Origin: Bombardia bombarda
Taxonomy: Eukaryota > Ascomycota > Sordariomycetes > Sordariales > Lasiosphaeriaceae
DNA length: 64,000 bases
Assembly (NCBI GenBank): GCA_030512295.1
Contig: JAULSR010000001.1
Span: forward strand, 5,665,001-5,729,000
Direction: 5' to 3'
Part shown: positions 12,208 to 21,319 of the stretch, in pieces
Layout of the letters: each line of letters opens with the position of its first letter
Position numbering within the stretch: the stretch's first letter is position 1
Position numbers and translations under genes: made by a program
The notes under the pieces: model-generated
Databases searched by the model: none
What the model saw: the letters and a program-made list of their open reading frames with translations, nothing else
What the model was told of the DNA's origin: nothing

Positions 12208-13218
12208 CTAATCCCACCCCGGCTTCCCAACCCACTGCCTCGTACTATCCGCAAACCCCACCCCCTCCGCCCCCTCCCCTGGCACCGCGCTCCTCGCCGC
12301 CACCGCGCTCCTCGCCTGCTTCAGCAACGCAGCAAACACCCCAACCGGCGCCGGCGCCACCGTCGTCCTGCTCCAATCCGCCGACGTAAAATACGTACTA
12401 TGCAGCCCCAGCCCCGCCACCCCCTTCAGCTGCGCCAGCAGCGTCGCGTTGTCCGCCGTCGGCGCCGCGCCGTGGAACTGATGCACCAGCACGCTCGTCT
12501 TGCCCCTCAAACCCGCATCGTACGGCAACCCCGACCCGGCCTTCAGCGCCGCATAGCTGAAGGGCACCGTGCCGGCGGGACAGTCGGTCGAGACCGCGCT
12601 CGTCCAGCACGTCTCCTGCAGGACGATAGCAGAACAATAACTAAACAGCGCGGCCTCGGCGTTCCTGTCGACCTGCCCGCCGGGGTTGAGCACGGTGGCG
12701 TAGGCGCGGGCGCCGAAGGTGCTTCTCGCATAGGTGGTGAGGTTCCTGTAGAGCGCGGTGGTGGCGGCGGTGGGGCCGGTCTCGTCGAAGAAGATGCCGT
12801 GGACTTTGATGTTGGCGGTGACGGCGGCGTCCCAGGTCGGGGCGGTGGCCCAGGCGGCCCAGTTGTTGATGTCGGCCTTGATGGCGGCGACGCTGCGCTG
12901 CGCGGTGTCGCCGTAGCGGGTGTAGACGTAGCCGAGGGTCTGCGCGTTGGGGAGGGCGGTGAGCTTGGCGATGCCGGTTGTCCAGTCGCGGTTGCATCCA
13001 TACGTCAGGTCGCAGCCGGAGCCGGTGGGGCCGTTGTTGGGGTTGAGGATTACGTAGAAGTGGATGGTGGGGTTGGCTTTGATGGCGTCGACGGCGGCCT
13101 GCCAGTCGGGGAGCGAGGTCGTGCCGCCGGGGTAGGTGTAGAGCGGGAGGAGGACGTCGAGGGCGAGGGTGGAGGTAGAGAGGGCTGCGGCGGTGGTGAG
13201 GTAGTGGAGAAGCTTCAT
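12208..13218 (-). CDS. Secreted spherulin-4 family protein (GH135-like)
   Basis: Intron-free 336-aa protein. Residues 1–19 (MKLLHYLTTAAALSTSTLA) form a classical signal peptide with an Ala-x-Ala-type end. The mature part starts LDVLLPLYTYPGG, followed by HFYVILNPNNGPTGSG, LGYVYTRYGDT, VHGIFFDETGPT and LNPGG. These are the conserved blocks of the spherulation-specific family 4 (spherulin 4), a TIM-barrel family that includes the GH135 Sph3 enzyme acting on galactosaminogalactan. The acidic FFDE motif is where the family's presumed catalytic acids sit. High GC content gives long antisense frames that are shadows. Likely a secreted cell-wall or extracellular-matrix glycosidase; substrate inferred from family only. 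Confidence 0.88.
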   Translation of the reverse strand: MKLLHYLTTAAALSTSTLALDVLLPLYTYPGGTTSLPDWQAAVDAIKANPTIHFYVILNPNNGPTGSGCDLTYGCNRDWTTGIAKLTALPNAQTLGYVYTRYGDTAQRSVAAIKADINNWAAWATAPTWDAAVTANIKVHGIFFDETGPTAATTALYRNLTTYARSTFGARAYATVLNPGGQVDRNAEAALFSYCSAIVLQETCWTSAVSTDCPAGTVPFSYAALKAGSGLPYDAGLRGKTSVLVHQFHGAAPTADNATLLAQLKGVAGLGLHSTYFTSADWSRTTVAPAPVGVFAALLKQARSAVAARSAVPGEGAEGVGFADSTRQWVGKPGWD

Positions 13219-14242
13219 CGTGGTGGGAGGGAGTGTTGCAACTGTTGGGGAGCAAGAGAGCGTTGCAAGGTCTTGGAAAGTGAGGCAGTGTCAACTGCTG
13301 CGATGAGCAATAATGCGTACGCAAAAGAGTACCGGATATGACTGCTGAGGATGCATTTTTGTATTTATAGCGGATGAGTGAAAGAGATGCCAGTCGGAGT
13401 CATCTCGTTAGTGAAACGCGGTATATCGTAGGCGAACAAAGGCTGTGGCGGACAAGTGACCGGCCCCCTTCATCTCAACCGCTCTCAGGAATGCTACCAG
13501 ACTTTGGCTATCGCCCGAAATGACCATTTCGGAATTATGCAGCATGCATGTCTTTGCGTAACGCAGCCAGAGCCAAGGCGCGCGGCTCTTTTCCGTGGCT
13601 TTCACAGATCCGCGCGTCTGTTTCTTTGTGTGACGGAACCAACCTCCACCGATATTGCTCGGACTATTGCAGACCCCCGAACTCATAGAATCATGATTTT
13701 GTACATGTCTTGAACCAGCTGCGTCGCTATCTTTTTGGGTTATATCTTGTAACATTCTGTAGGTCGAAGTTGCTGTCGATTACATGTACCTAATTCCTCT
13801 TTTGACTAGCGTTGTGCCTTGTTTCGAACATCAAAATTGGATGTATGCTGATTTACTTACGGAATTTTCATTTTTGAAATGAATTTGTCAGTTATAAAGG
13901 CAGCTGTAACCTTTGTTTCAAGGAGTTGCGTAATGTTGAATTGTGCCATCTTCGCCATGATCTCCATATCTTAGGAACACACGAAGGGACCCCATGACTC
14001 CACTTAATCTTTCTCCCCCGCTAGTTCTTAAGACTTTCTATTATGGGCTTATGGTGCGTTTTCGGTGAATCCCTAAAATAATTGTTTGTCATCCTTGGAT
14101 AAAGTAGATTTAAAGTGCGTGCCATACTACTCTTTTTGTGCATGCAAGCGTGGAAGAATTGCTCAACTCTGCTGAAGCTCAAAGACAGTATCCATTCCCG
14201 GGCAAATTGGAAGCTCTACTCGCATCAGCTAATTATCAGCTT
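13219..14242. other. Intergenic; left edge of repeat island
   Basis: Contains the promoter of the spherulin gene. From about 13760 it becomes AT-rich, with no gene recognised. Confidence 0.5.
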
Positions 14243-14331
14243 GAGCACTCGGTCTAGGGGTATAATTTTCGCTTCGCATTGCCATATGATGCGCCTTGTG
14301 AAAGGTCACCGGTTCGAATCCAGTATTGTCC
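14243..14331 (+). pseudogene. tRNA-like pseudogene, proline-type body with an intron-like insert
   Basis: The D-arm region GGTCTAGGGGTATAAT and the T-arm GGTTCGAATCC match a tRNA of the Pro/Gly/Asp class. An anticodon-stem pair TTCGC/GTGAA encloses a loop enlarged by ~18 nt, as in intron-bearing fungal tRNA-Pro genes. The acceptor stem (GAGCACT/ATTGTCC) has at least two mismatches, and one T-stem pair is broken. I read it as a decayed tRNA or tRNA-derived element. The original anticodon is uncertain. Confidence 0.5.
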
Positions 14332-14842
14332 ATTCTTTCGGCTTCGTTGACTAAACTTTTGGCTGTGACTTGTGAGTGATTTTGTCGACTTGCTCCAGGC
14401 GGTTCAGCATGGAGCCAGGAATACGGGCCATGGCGTGCCCCCGAGCTTCCATATACGTGCAGATCACGGCACACGAGATAACCCCCCTAGCGGTCGTCAC
14501 ACTTTTATATGTTCATGATGGGTCTGAGACATTCGTAATTCCTCGAAAGATCATACTAACGCTTGAGACAGAAACGCCTATGGTGGCACTGTGCCCAGCG
14601 AGAACTAATGTCAAAACTGGTAAGCCCAGTCAGGTAGGTAATAAAGAAAAGGGGGCCGTGAAATGGTACTGGCCCTGCTAAATACATACCTAGGTACTAC
14701 GAATGCTTATTACAAACATTGTAATATCTTGACAAAACCTAGCGCAAGTATTAAATCAAATAAACATTTAGAAGGACTTAATTCAAAGACATCGTTTAGC
14801 TTGACCTATATATTATTGTAGTGCTATCTGCCTAATCCCCAT
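14332..14842. other. Intergenic, AT-rich
   Basis: No gene recognised. AT-rich between 14690 and 14820. Confidence 0.45.
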
Positions 14843-14905
14843 CGACACCGGCGCCGCAGAATGGGTACCCACAATTATGCTTTGGGCTCTTTGGCTCCGG
14901 TGTCG
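14843..14905. repeat. Hairpin repeat family, copy A
   Basis: 63 bp. The 5' arm CGACACCGGCGCC (14843–14855) pairs with the 3' arm GGCTCCGGTGTCG (14893–14905) at 12 of 13 positions. The loop carries GAATGGGTACCCAC. Three other copies are in the window. Confidence 0.8.
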
Positions 14906-14950
14906 ACTCTCTCACATATCCCATGTCTTAGCTATTTGCCTATTCCCCAT

Positions 14951-15013
14951 CGACGCCAAAGTCGCAGAATGGGTACTCATAGTCGTGCCTTGGGCTCTTT
15001 GACTCCGTCGTTG
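14951..15013. repeat. Hairpin repeat family, copy B
   Basis: 63 bp, starting 108 bp after the start of copy A. Arms are CGACGCCAAAGTC and GACTCCGTCGTTG, pairing at 10 of 13 positions including one G·T. This is the most degenerate copy. The downstream flank (CATCTCTCACATCTC) is shared with copy C. Confidence 0.75.
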
Positions 15014-15099
15014 ACTCTTTCATACCGGCCATCTCTCACATCTCCCCATCCCATTCTGGTAATCCCGGCGTCACCATTCTCCCAATCACAATTTTAACA

Positions 15100-15127
15100 C
15101 CCCCCCCCCCCCCCCCCCCCCCCCCCC
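15100..15127. repeat. Poly-C tract of 28 bases
   Basis: Uninterrupted C run just right of hairpin copy B. The true length may differ because of sequencing or assembly. Confidence 0.9.
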
Positions 15128-16264
15128 GCGACCATGCCAGGGCTCTCACCTTGCCAGGTGAGATACCTCTCCTGCCCGAGAGGCGGCATCTACCGGGAGG
15201 CTCCTCCGTAATCATGCTGTTGGCCTTGCAAAGTGTCTGGTCAACCCATGGACATATCTTTCACCACCTTCTCATCGAACCAAAACTGACAGCACCAGCA
15301 TCACCCAATTAGCTGCCGGGCTTCCAGCCAGGCTTCTTGCGAGGCAGGTCCGCGGCCGGTCAGAGGGACATCTGGCGGCCCGCATGATGCCGAATCGAGC
15401 TATGCCGAGCCCGGATCGACGATGATCTCGTCCATCTCGGGTCGGTGGAGTCGTTAAAATGCGGCTGTACAGCGGGATCGAAACAATCGGAGGCGTGTTT
15501 TCTATAGTAGTGTGTTGTAAGAAGTTCGCCGTGTTCTGATCCTGGAGTGCCGACACAGGAGTTCTGCGTCATCAGCATGTTGATGTCCAACAATGTATAC
15601 GCCGGCAACCCCTGTATTCACGGCATGGCCACTCAACACGAAATTGAACGGACTTCCCAGCGACACCGGCATGTTTGACGACGCCGTCCACTGGCACAAC
15701 TTTGACGGGGAGATTTGACTCTGACGGCGACCGCCACCATCGATACATATCATCTTCTTATTCAAGTTCTTTTCTTTCCTTGTCTTGCTCCAATGCTCGA
15801 TCGACTGGGCCGTTGCTGAGTTAGGTTCGGTTCGCTTTGCTTCTGGTCACTTTCTTTTAGTAGTAGTAGTCGCTTTTCTTTACTCTCCAAACAGGCAGGC
15901 AAGGGGGGCTAGATCATGGTTCAGCCGCGCAGCCTCGCTGCCCCTCAACTAGATCTACTGGTCTTGTGATTATCGTTGTTTGCGTCCTATTTGGTGCAGT
16001 CGCTTGATGCGAAGTAGAAACGGAAGCGACTGTGGTGGTCGATTTTGTCGACTTTCGTTGTCGGTTCGATTTGCTGAGAACTGCCAACAGAGGCAAAGTC
16101 TGGGAGGGCCGTTGTGAGGAGAAGCCATCCGCGGGGTTTGACGGTCCGGACGTGCTCACCGACGATGCGGATAGGCGGAGTTTGCGATGGTCTCGGGGCC
16201 TGGGACAGATTTGGGCCTGGAAGCTGCGGAGTGCTGGGCGTGCAAATGGCCCAGCGTTGAGGAA
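15128..16264. other. Repeat island, no identifiable gene
   Basis: 15132–15163 shares a CCATGCCAGGGC…TCACC…GCCAGGT module with 18926–18958. Minus-strand frames between 15270 and 15770 look partly coding (for example NFVLSGHAVNTGVAGVYIVG) but are broken, and I do not recognise the family. Confidence 0.4.
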
Positions 16265-16495
16265 GCGCGTGGGTGAGCAGGATGGCCGACGGGATGAGCT
16301 GGTCACTGAGCAGGGCGCCACTGGACGGGATGGTGACGAGGTTGGAGCCCTCGCCGCTCTTGACCTCGCGGTTGAAGGCCTCGAACTTGGCCGCGTTGTC
16401 CTCGTCCAGGTCGCCAAAGTGGACAAAGTCGACGCTCATCGTGTTCTTCATCTTCTTGGCTAGCTTGATCAGGTGTAAAGGCTGTTCCTTGACGA
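16265..16495 (-). pseudogene. RPN10: Fragment of 26S proteasome subunit RPN10
   Basis: The minus strand encodes LIKLAKKMKNTMSVDFVHFG, then DLDEDNAAKFEAFNREVKSG, SNLVTIPSSGALLSDQL and IPSAILL. This is the end of the VWA domain of RPN10, where the usual text is LVKLAKKMKK…VSVDFVHFGDL…LLSDQLI. About 75 of ~300 residues are present. There is no N-terminal part or UIM region on either side. It is one of a series of minus-strand housekeeping-gene fragments in this island. Confidence 0.8.
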
Positions 16496-16526
16496 GTGCA
16501 TTGGAAAGCATAGTCTAGTCATCGGG

Positions 16527-16835
16527 TTGAGAGAGCTTTCTCTTCTTGGATCTCTGTCTTTGAAGTCGCTGTTGCAGTTTGGCTGCGGAACCGTAGTCAA
16601 GGTTGGCTCGGATCGCAACGGGCAGACTGCACAAGCGGAGACCGCGGTCGAGGAGACTGGGACGGCAACCACCAGGGTGGTCCCAATCACCACACAACCT
16701 TCACAAGACCGTACAGGTGTCAAGCTCAAGGCCATCCACCGCGGTGTTAAGGAGTGTGAGAAGGCGATCAAGAAGTGGCCTCTCAAGGGCGCCGGCTCCA
16801 AGACCAACTGTCCGCCAAAGCCGCAGTGGCTCTGA
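16527..16835 (+). pseudogene. Possible fragment of an NHP2/L7Ae-type RNP protein
   Basis: A plus-strand open stretch ends with VKLKAIHRGVKECEKAIKKW. The RGVKE…KAIKK pattern recalls the start of the L7Ae-like domain of H/ACA protein NHP2. It is short, and the rest of the domain is absent. If correct, it is the only fragment here on the plus strand. Weak call. Confidence 0.25.
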
Positions 16836-18061
16836 TCTGCCCCATGGCCATGCCGCTCTCCATCCGTTGCTTGATTTCCTCTGGATTCCATGGTCGTGAA
16901 ACCATAAGCCCCGACTTCATGGCCGCGAATTCAGCTCCTCTGCGCTGTATCTCAGTGATTTCGAGTGCGCTCTTCTCATCAAACCTGATGTGTCGCCCTC
17001 TACCAAGTCAACATCGACTCGACGGCCGGGCCGCCTCGGGCGGCTGCGACTTCGGTCGTTTGGATACCAATTGCAGAATCTTCGGCTGGGAACGGAGGAA
17101 GTCAGTTCTAGTAGTATCGACGCCCTCGATCGTCAAGACCTCGCGTAGTGCCACTCCCTGCGTGTCAAGATACCACTGTTGGCAGACAGGCTGGCTCCTT
17201 GTTGTTTTGATGGAGTTTCCCGCTCGCGTCCTCGTGAATACGCTCTCCAATACTCATGAAAGCCTTCTCAATTCCATTCACACCACGGAGGCCGCAGCCG
17301 TCAAGGAGATGCTTCTTAAGTCGCTTCAGCATCACATCATCTTCTATAATTTTGCTTCCATGCCGGTTCTGGATGCAACGCTGGTTGGAGGTTCTGGGGC
17401 CGGTCGACTGGGCTTCAAATTCAAATCCTTTGCTGGGAGTCCTGGGCCTTTCGATGGCACCGGAGGATGTGTAGGTCGGCGATGCCGCGCAAGGTCTCGT
17501 TGGATTTCCTCTTGATGGCTCTCTCTACCTGAGCCCTGAGCTGGGCTTCCAGGTCACAGTATCTTCGACCTTGACTGGGCAGCCTGAGACTGGTAGTCTT
17601 GAATCTCAGTGTTGTATCCGGTCCTTAACCTTCGGGAGTCACTTCTGAGTAGTGTGCTTGGGATAACTCCTGGAAGACGATGCAGTATAGCTTGGGCATC
17701 TCAAGTCTGAAGCCTACATGTGCGGCGCCGAGTGTCCATTTTGCCGCTTTTCCTGCTGTCCCGTTTCGGCATCAAGTTCTTGCCTTCAAGAGGCTCGAAC
17801 CTTAGCCATAGGCCTCCGGTCTGTTCTGCAGAGACCTAGAGAGACAAGACTGAGGTGCGTGCAATTCTACCGTCGTTGCGGTTGCAGTTGCGGTTGTGGT
17901 AGTATCTTCCTGTGTCGTGGTGTAATTGCTGTTTCTGTAGGCGTTGGCCCTTGGCCGACGCTGCTCGACGAGGATGCTCTAGCAGTTCACCGTATGAGGG
18001 TTGGCAGCAATTACCGCGGCGTGAGGGGTGGTTGCGGCTGCTGGTGTTGGTGTTGTTGTTA
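16836..18061. other. Repeat island, mixed broken frames
   Basis: A plus-strand frame stays open to about 17515 but has no recognisable domain. The minus strand near 17470–17550 has a helical stretch (LRAQVERAIKRKSNETLRGI). CTG/GTTG-rich low complexity lies at 17870–18060. No gene supported. Confidence 0.4.
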
Positions 18062-18130
18062 ACTGGCAAGAACGGGTCAGGTCATATGTCCAAATCTTCT
18101 TGTAATCTTCGCGATCGATCTGGTTCCTTA
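18062..18130. repeat. Direct repeat, left copy
   Basis: ACTGGCAAGAACGG…TTGTAATCTTCGCGATCGAT…GGTTCC, repeated with small changes at 18729–18777. The two copies flank ~600 bp containing a coding-like minus-strand segment. Confidence 0.7.
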
Positions 18131-18299
18131 CCTTAATCATGGCAGCGGGCATGGTCACACATTCTGTGCCGGCTCTACCTTTCTGGTACCTGGAGGGGTG
18201 ACCGTCCTAACTTGGGCTTCGTTCCTTGGCCGGCCGCAACAAGGCGCTTAGATTTAGAGACCATGTGAATAATGAGACTTGCAACTTTGTCAAGTTACG

Positions 18300-18490
18300 A
18301 AGCGTTACTAAATGCGATGAGCGCTCCTTGATAGGCATATATGAGGCTGTCGAGAAGGGCGATAATCATGCCGTGGTTTCCAATCGCTACGTTTGATCGA
18401 AGGGTGAGAATCTCGACCAAAGCAGACACCATAGCCTTGGTATCCAAAGCTGCTGGTATTGCCTTAGGTCCATCGCAGGCGCATTTGGAT
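18300..18490 (-). pseudogene. Coding-like fragment of unrecognised origin
   Basis: An open, codon-structured minus-strand stretch contains PKAIPAALDTKAMVSALVEI and NHGMIIALLDSLIYAYQGAL. It looks like an alpha-helical segment of a real protein but has no start, and the frame is soon broken. I do not recognise the source gene. Bracketed by the direct repeat at 18062 and 18729. Confidence 0.35.
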
Positions 18491-18728
18491 TCCTCGGATT
18501 GCGTGGCCGACGCTGTTTGGGAGGCAGAGTGGCGCTAGTACTGGACCTCGCCCGCACGAGGATAGTCCGCCATGGTGATGGGGGAAGCCTGCCCGCGTCT
18601 GACAAGTGTAGGTATCTATAATTTAAGTTAGTGCTTGGAGATAGCTCAAGGGATGCAGAAGTAGATACCAATGTTAAAACTGTGATAGTGATCATTGTTG
18701 AAGGAAGTGTAGGGAAACTGGGTTGTTG

Positions 18729-18777
18729 CTGACCGGCAGAACGGTCTTGTAATCTTCGAGATCGATCTCTGGTTCCG
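18729..18777. repeat. Direct repeat, right copy
   Basis: Second copy of the 18062–18130 repeat, immediately followed by hairpin copy C. Confidence 0.7.
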
Positions 18778-18825
18778 TATCTCAATCGTGAATAGCGGGC
18801 TTGCTCACTCCATCCCAATCCCCGT

Positions 18826-18887
18826 CGACGCCAGAGCCGCAGAATGGGTACCCACAGTGATCCTTGGGCTCTTTGACTCCGGCGTCG
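18826..18887. repeat. Hairpin repeat family, copy C
   Basis: 62 bp. Arms CGACGCCAGAGCC and GACTCCGGCGTCG pair at 11 of 13 positions around a loop with GAATGGGTACCCAC. The PAB1 fragment begins about 80 bp to its right. Confidence 0.8.
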
Positions 18888-18969
18888 ACTCTTTCATGTC
18901 TGCCATCTCTCAAATCTCGCTATCCCATGCCAGGGCAGGGCCCTCACCATGCCAGGTACGGCCATTCAA

Positions 18970-19245
18970 AAAGTCAGCGAACATCTAGCGCACCTTCTCA
19001 TCATCAACGTCATCATTCAGATTCTTGATGTAGAGGTTGACGCCTATATTTTTACTAGCTTTCTTAAGGCGAGCAGCTTCATAAGACTCCCGGAGCTCCT
19101 CTTCACGCTCGTGCTTCTTCCGGGCGCGGCCAACGTAAAGTTCCTGGCCGTGGAAGTCGTTGCCATAAAGATCCTCAACGGCCTTGGCAGCGCTCTCGTA
19201 AGTCAGGTAGTTAACGAAGCCGAATCGGGATTCACCACTGGGTCG
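18970..19245 (-). pseudogene. PAB1: Fragment of poly(A)-binding protein PAB1
   Basis: The minus strand reads SGESRFGFVNYLTYESAAKA, VEDLYGNDFHGQELYVGRA, KKHEREEELRESYEAARLKK and GVNLYIKNLNDDVDDEKVR, then a stop followed by MFADF. This spans the end of RRM3, the linker and the start of RRM4 of PAB1 (family text: GFGFVN…YVGRAQKKHEREEELR…GVNLYIKNLDD…DEKLRQMF). About 90 of ~750 residues are present. A Gln codon (between R and MF in the family) appears as a stop. The sequence changes abruptly to the hairpin module right after MFADF. Confidence 0.85.
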
Positions 19246-19903
19246 TAGCCTTGTGGCTGCGCCAGTGACCCTGTCATGGTAGTTCTTGGCGGTGGTTGAG
19301 GTGTCCCTGCCGTAGCTATAGTCGCGGATATGGCGATGACGACGCGAGTCACAGTTCACACTGGCTGTTGACTTGTGTCGAGGTGGGTGTGGGAACTAAG
19401 GTACAGGTAGGTAACCAGTGGAATAGGTGTGTGGTAAGGTAGGTAAAATTGGTCCGGTGGGGATCGGCAGGCGGTAAACCTCTTGGTGGTAATCGCAGCA
19501 GCAGCAAAATCGACCTAGGAAGGGGATGGCTGGCGGGAATGGTGGGCTAGCTAAATCCGACCGGTCGACTTGACGACAACGACGACAACGGCGCATGCGA
19601 TATTTCACTGGTTACCTACCTACCTCCTTCACGGCGCCTCAAGGTTTGACCGTGGTGAAGACGACGGTATCTTCTTGAGCTGGTTGCCCCTCCAGATAGC
19701 CGGAGCGACCTCCTTGCTGCTGTCCAATACTGCTGTCCAATGCTGCTACCGATGGCAGCCACCGGTTCGGTCCTCCTCCCCCAGCCGCGGCACGGCTGCC
19801 CCAGCATGGCACAGGTCAGCTGGTAGCTCTCTGCCGACGGATGAGGCCGAGAATGAGTTGGGACATCCTATGGCCCCATATCAATACGGCTCGATATCAC
19901 GAC
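19246..19903. other. Repeat island, no gene
   Basis: TACC-type simple sequence at 19615–19624 and short ACG/ACA runs at 19574–19592. No gene supported. Confidence 0.4.
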
Positions 19904-20041
19904 CTTGCGGTCGACAACGTTGATGGCAAGAAACAAGGTTTCGGGAAGGAGGTGGAAACGGGGGTCGACCTCGATCAGCCAGTCGATGAGGATGCCACGC
20001 GTTTTCCACTCCAAATCATCCTGGTGCGACATGTACTGAGG
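19904..20041 (-). pseudogene. Fragment of a B-type cyclin
   Basis: The minus strand reads PQYMSHQDDLEWKTRGILID, WLIEVDPRFHLLPETLFLAI and NVVDR. This is the first part of the cyclin box of mitotic B-type cyclins (family text: YM..QDDLEWKTRGILVDWLIEVH.RFHLLPETLFLAVNI.DR). About 46 residues match, and both flanks are unrelated. The match stops sharply after VVDR. Confidence 0.85.
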
Positions 20042-20443
20042 CTTGTTGTTGCCAGCCCCTGGTGCCAACGGCCACCGCATGAACAGTTGGTCTTGGATGC
20101 CCAGCCAGGAAATACCAGCAGGTTTGAATACCAAGGCTATGTACAATACAGTAGGAACCTTTCTGAGGTGGGGAGGGGGGAGGGGGTTCGTTCTCGGTTG
20201 TTTCTGCTCGGATATGATGGAAACCTAAGAAAGCTCCCCTAAAGAATTCATGTAAACTGAAAAACGATGTGGTTGCTGTTTCATAGAATGTCTCTGGAAC
20301 TGCCGCATCTTAGCCGGGCTGAAACTGGGTGAACTGCATGTGCTGTACCAGAAAAACTGAGGGACATTGCTTGCCGACATCCCCCACCTCAGCTGGCGCC
20401 CCCCTACCCAAAACCCTTACACAACCATAACCTGCCCACTTTG
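20042..20443. other. Repeat island, no gene
   Basis: G-rich stretch at 20164–20186. No coding support. Confidence 0.4.
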
Positions 20444-20545
20444 CTATTCCATGCACACGGACATCATGATGCAGACGTTCGTCTCAATGATGGCCTGTAG
20501 CAGCGACAGGTGCGCATCATCGTGGTCCCAAACTGTTGGAGGCAT
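20444..20545 (-). pseudogene. First-exon-like fragment of a small fungal protein
   Basis: The minus strand starts MPPTVWDHDDAHLSLLQAII and runs to ETN, then leaves the pattern at a GT. M.PT.W.…LL.AII is the typical start of small fungal proteins with a Myb-like helical fold. No continuation exon recognised. Confidence 0.4.
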
Positions 20546-20762
20546 GTTGCTGGATGGTTGATGGATAAATGAAACAAAAGTGAAATCTGCCTGCAGACGA
20601 TGCGGTGTGGTGTGCTCTGCACTTGAAAGGGCACAGACAGAGACAATGGCGACAATAAGGAGCGACAAGTTGGCAAAAGCGGGAAGCAAGCCGCAAGATG
20701 GCGGCTCCTAGGTGGCGCGGCAGGTGCAAAGTTGGATATCGGCAGAGGAAGAGCGTGGAAGT

Positions 20763-20980
20763 GGACACGGCCGGGGCGGCCGCCGCCGAAGGGCGAGGTG
20801 AGAGCGAAGTCGATGTGCTTCTGAGAGTCGAGACGGACGACGAAAGAGGGCAAAGACGTAATCGAGCTTCATGCGGGACTCGTCGAGGACACCGACGCGC
20901 ACACCACCAGGCGGCGAGCTAGGGCATTGCTCTCGAAGAGGCGCTTGGGGTCTTTCTCATCGAGAAGCAATCGCTCGAGT
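20763..20980 (-). pseudogene. RPS9: Internally deleted fragment of ribosomal protein RPS9 (uS4)
   Basis: Minus-strand blocks in order: ERLLLDEKDPKRLFESNALA, then RVGVLDESRMKLDYVFA, then PSFVVRLDSQKHIDFALTSP and FGGGRPGRV. These are three parts of uS4/RPS9 (…LDEKDPKRLFEGNALIRRLVRIGVLDESRMKLDYV…NVPSFVVRLDSQKHIDFALTSPFGGGRPGRV). About 55 residues between LDYV and PSFVV are missing, and the frame changes at least twice. The order and strand match the parent, so this is one fragment with an internal deletion. Confidence 0.87.
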
Positions 20981-21097
20981 CATTTGTTGATGGCAATCTG
21001 GCGTCATTTTGATCGCTAAAGTCTGGTAACTGGAATTGTTGGTTGTTGAGGAACTGTGTGTGGTCTGAGAATCCGAGGACCTGACCTGGCATCGACG

Positions 21098-21319
21098 TCA
21101 TCCCTGCAGAAATTCCTGGTCTCCAGGGCAGAGGTCTCGTTCAGCTTTTCCCCGAAGTGCGGCACCCCGGCTGGTCTTGAGTGCTGCATTCTCTCCCTCT
21201 CGGATAGTGACCTTGTGCTGAAGGTCTTGTGGCTTTTTAGCCAGGGATGCACTGGCGAGGGTGGTTGGTACATCTGGAGTCTCGGGCATCATTGTCGCAA
21301 AGCCTTCCGATCCAGCCAA
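21098..21319 (-). pseudogene. Coiled-coil gene fragment, copy 1
   Basis: The minus-strand frames read SEGFATMMPETPDVPTTL, LQHKVTIREGENAALK and, after a one-base shift, EKLNEISALETRNF. The last part recurs at 30250–30345 as ALKASWDAALREKLNEISAL. Heptad-like coiled coil from an unrecognised protein. Confidence 0.5.

Noticed and set aside
12106..13341. Long plus-strand open frame of 411 codons
   Set aside because: Antisense shadow of the GC-rich spherulin-4 gene; Arg/Pro/Gly-biased with no domain.
14843..15013. Coding reading of the hairpin repeat (AAEWVPTVIL)
   Set aside because: The frame is broken differently in each copy while the stem pairing is kept, so a structural reading fits better.
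16527..17515. Long plus-strand open frames interpreted as one gene
   Set aside because: They overlap the RPN10 fragment flank and show no continuous domain; only a weak NHP2-like segment was kept.
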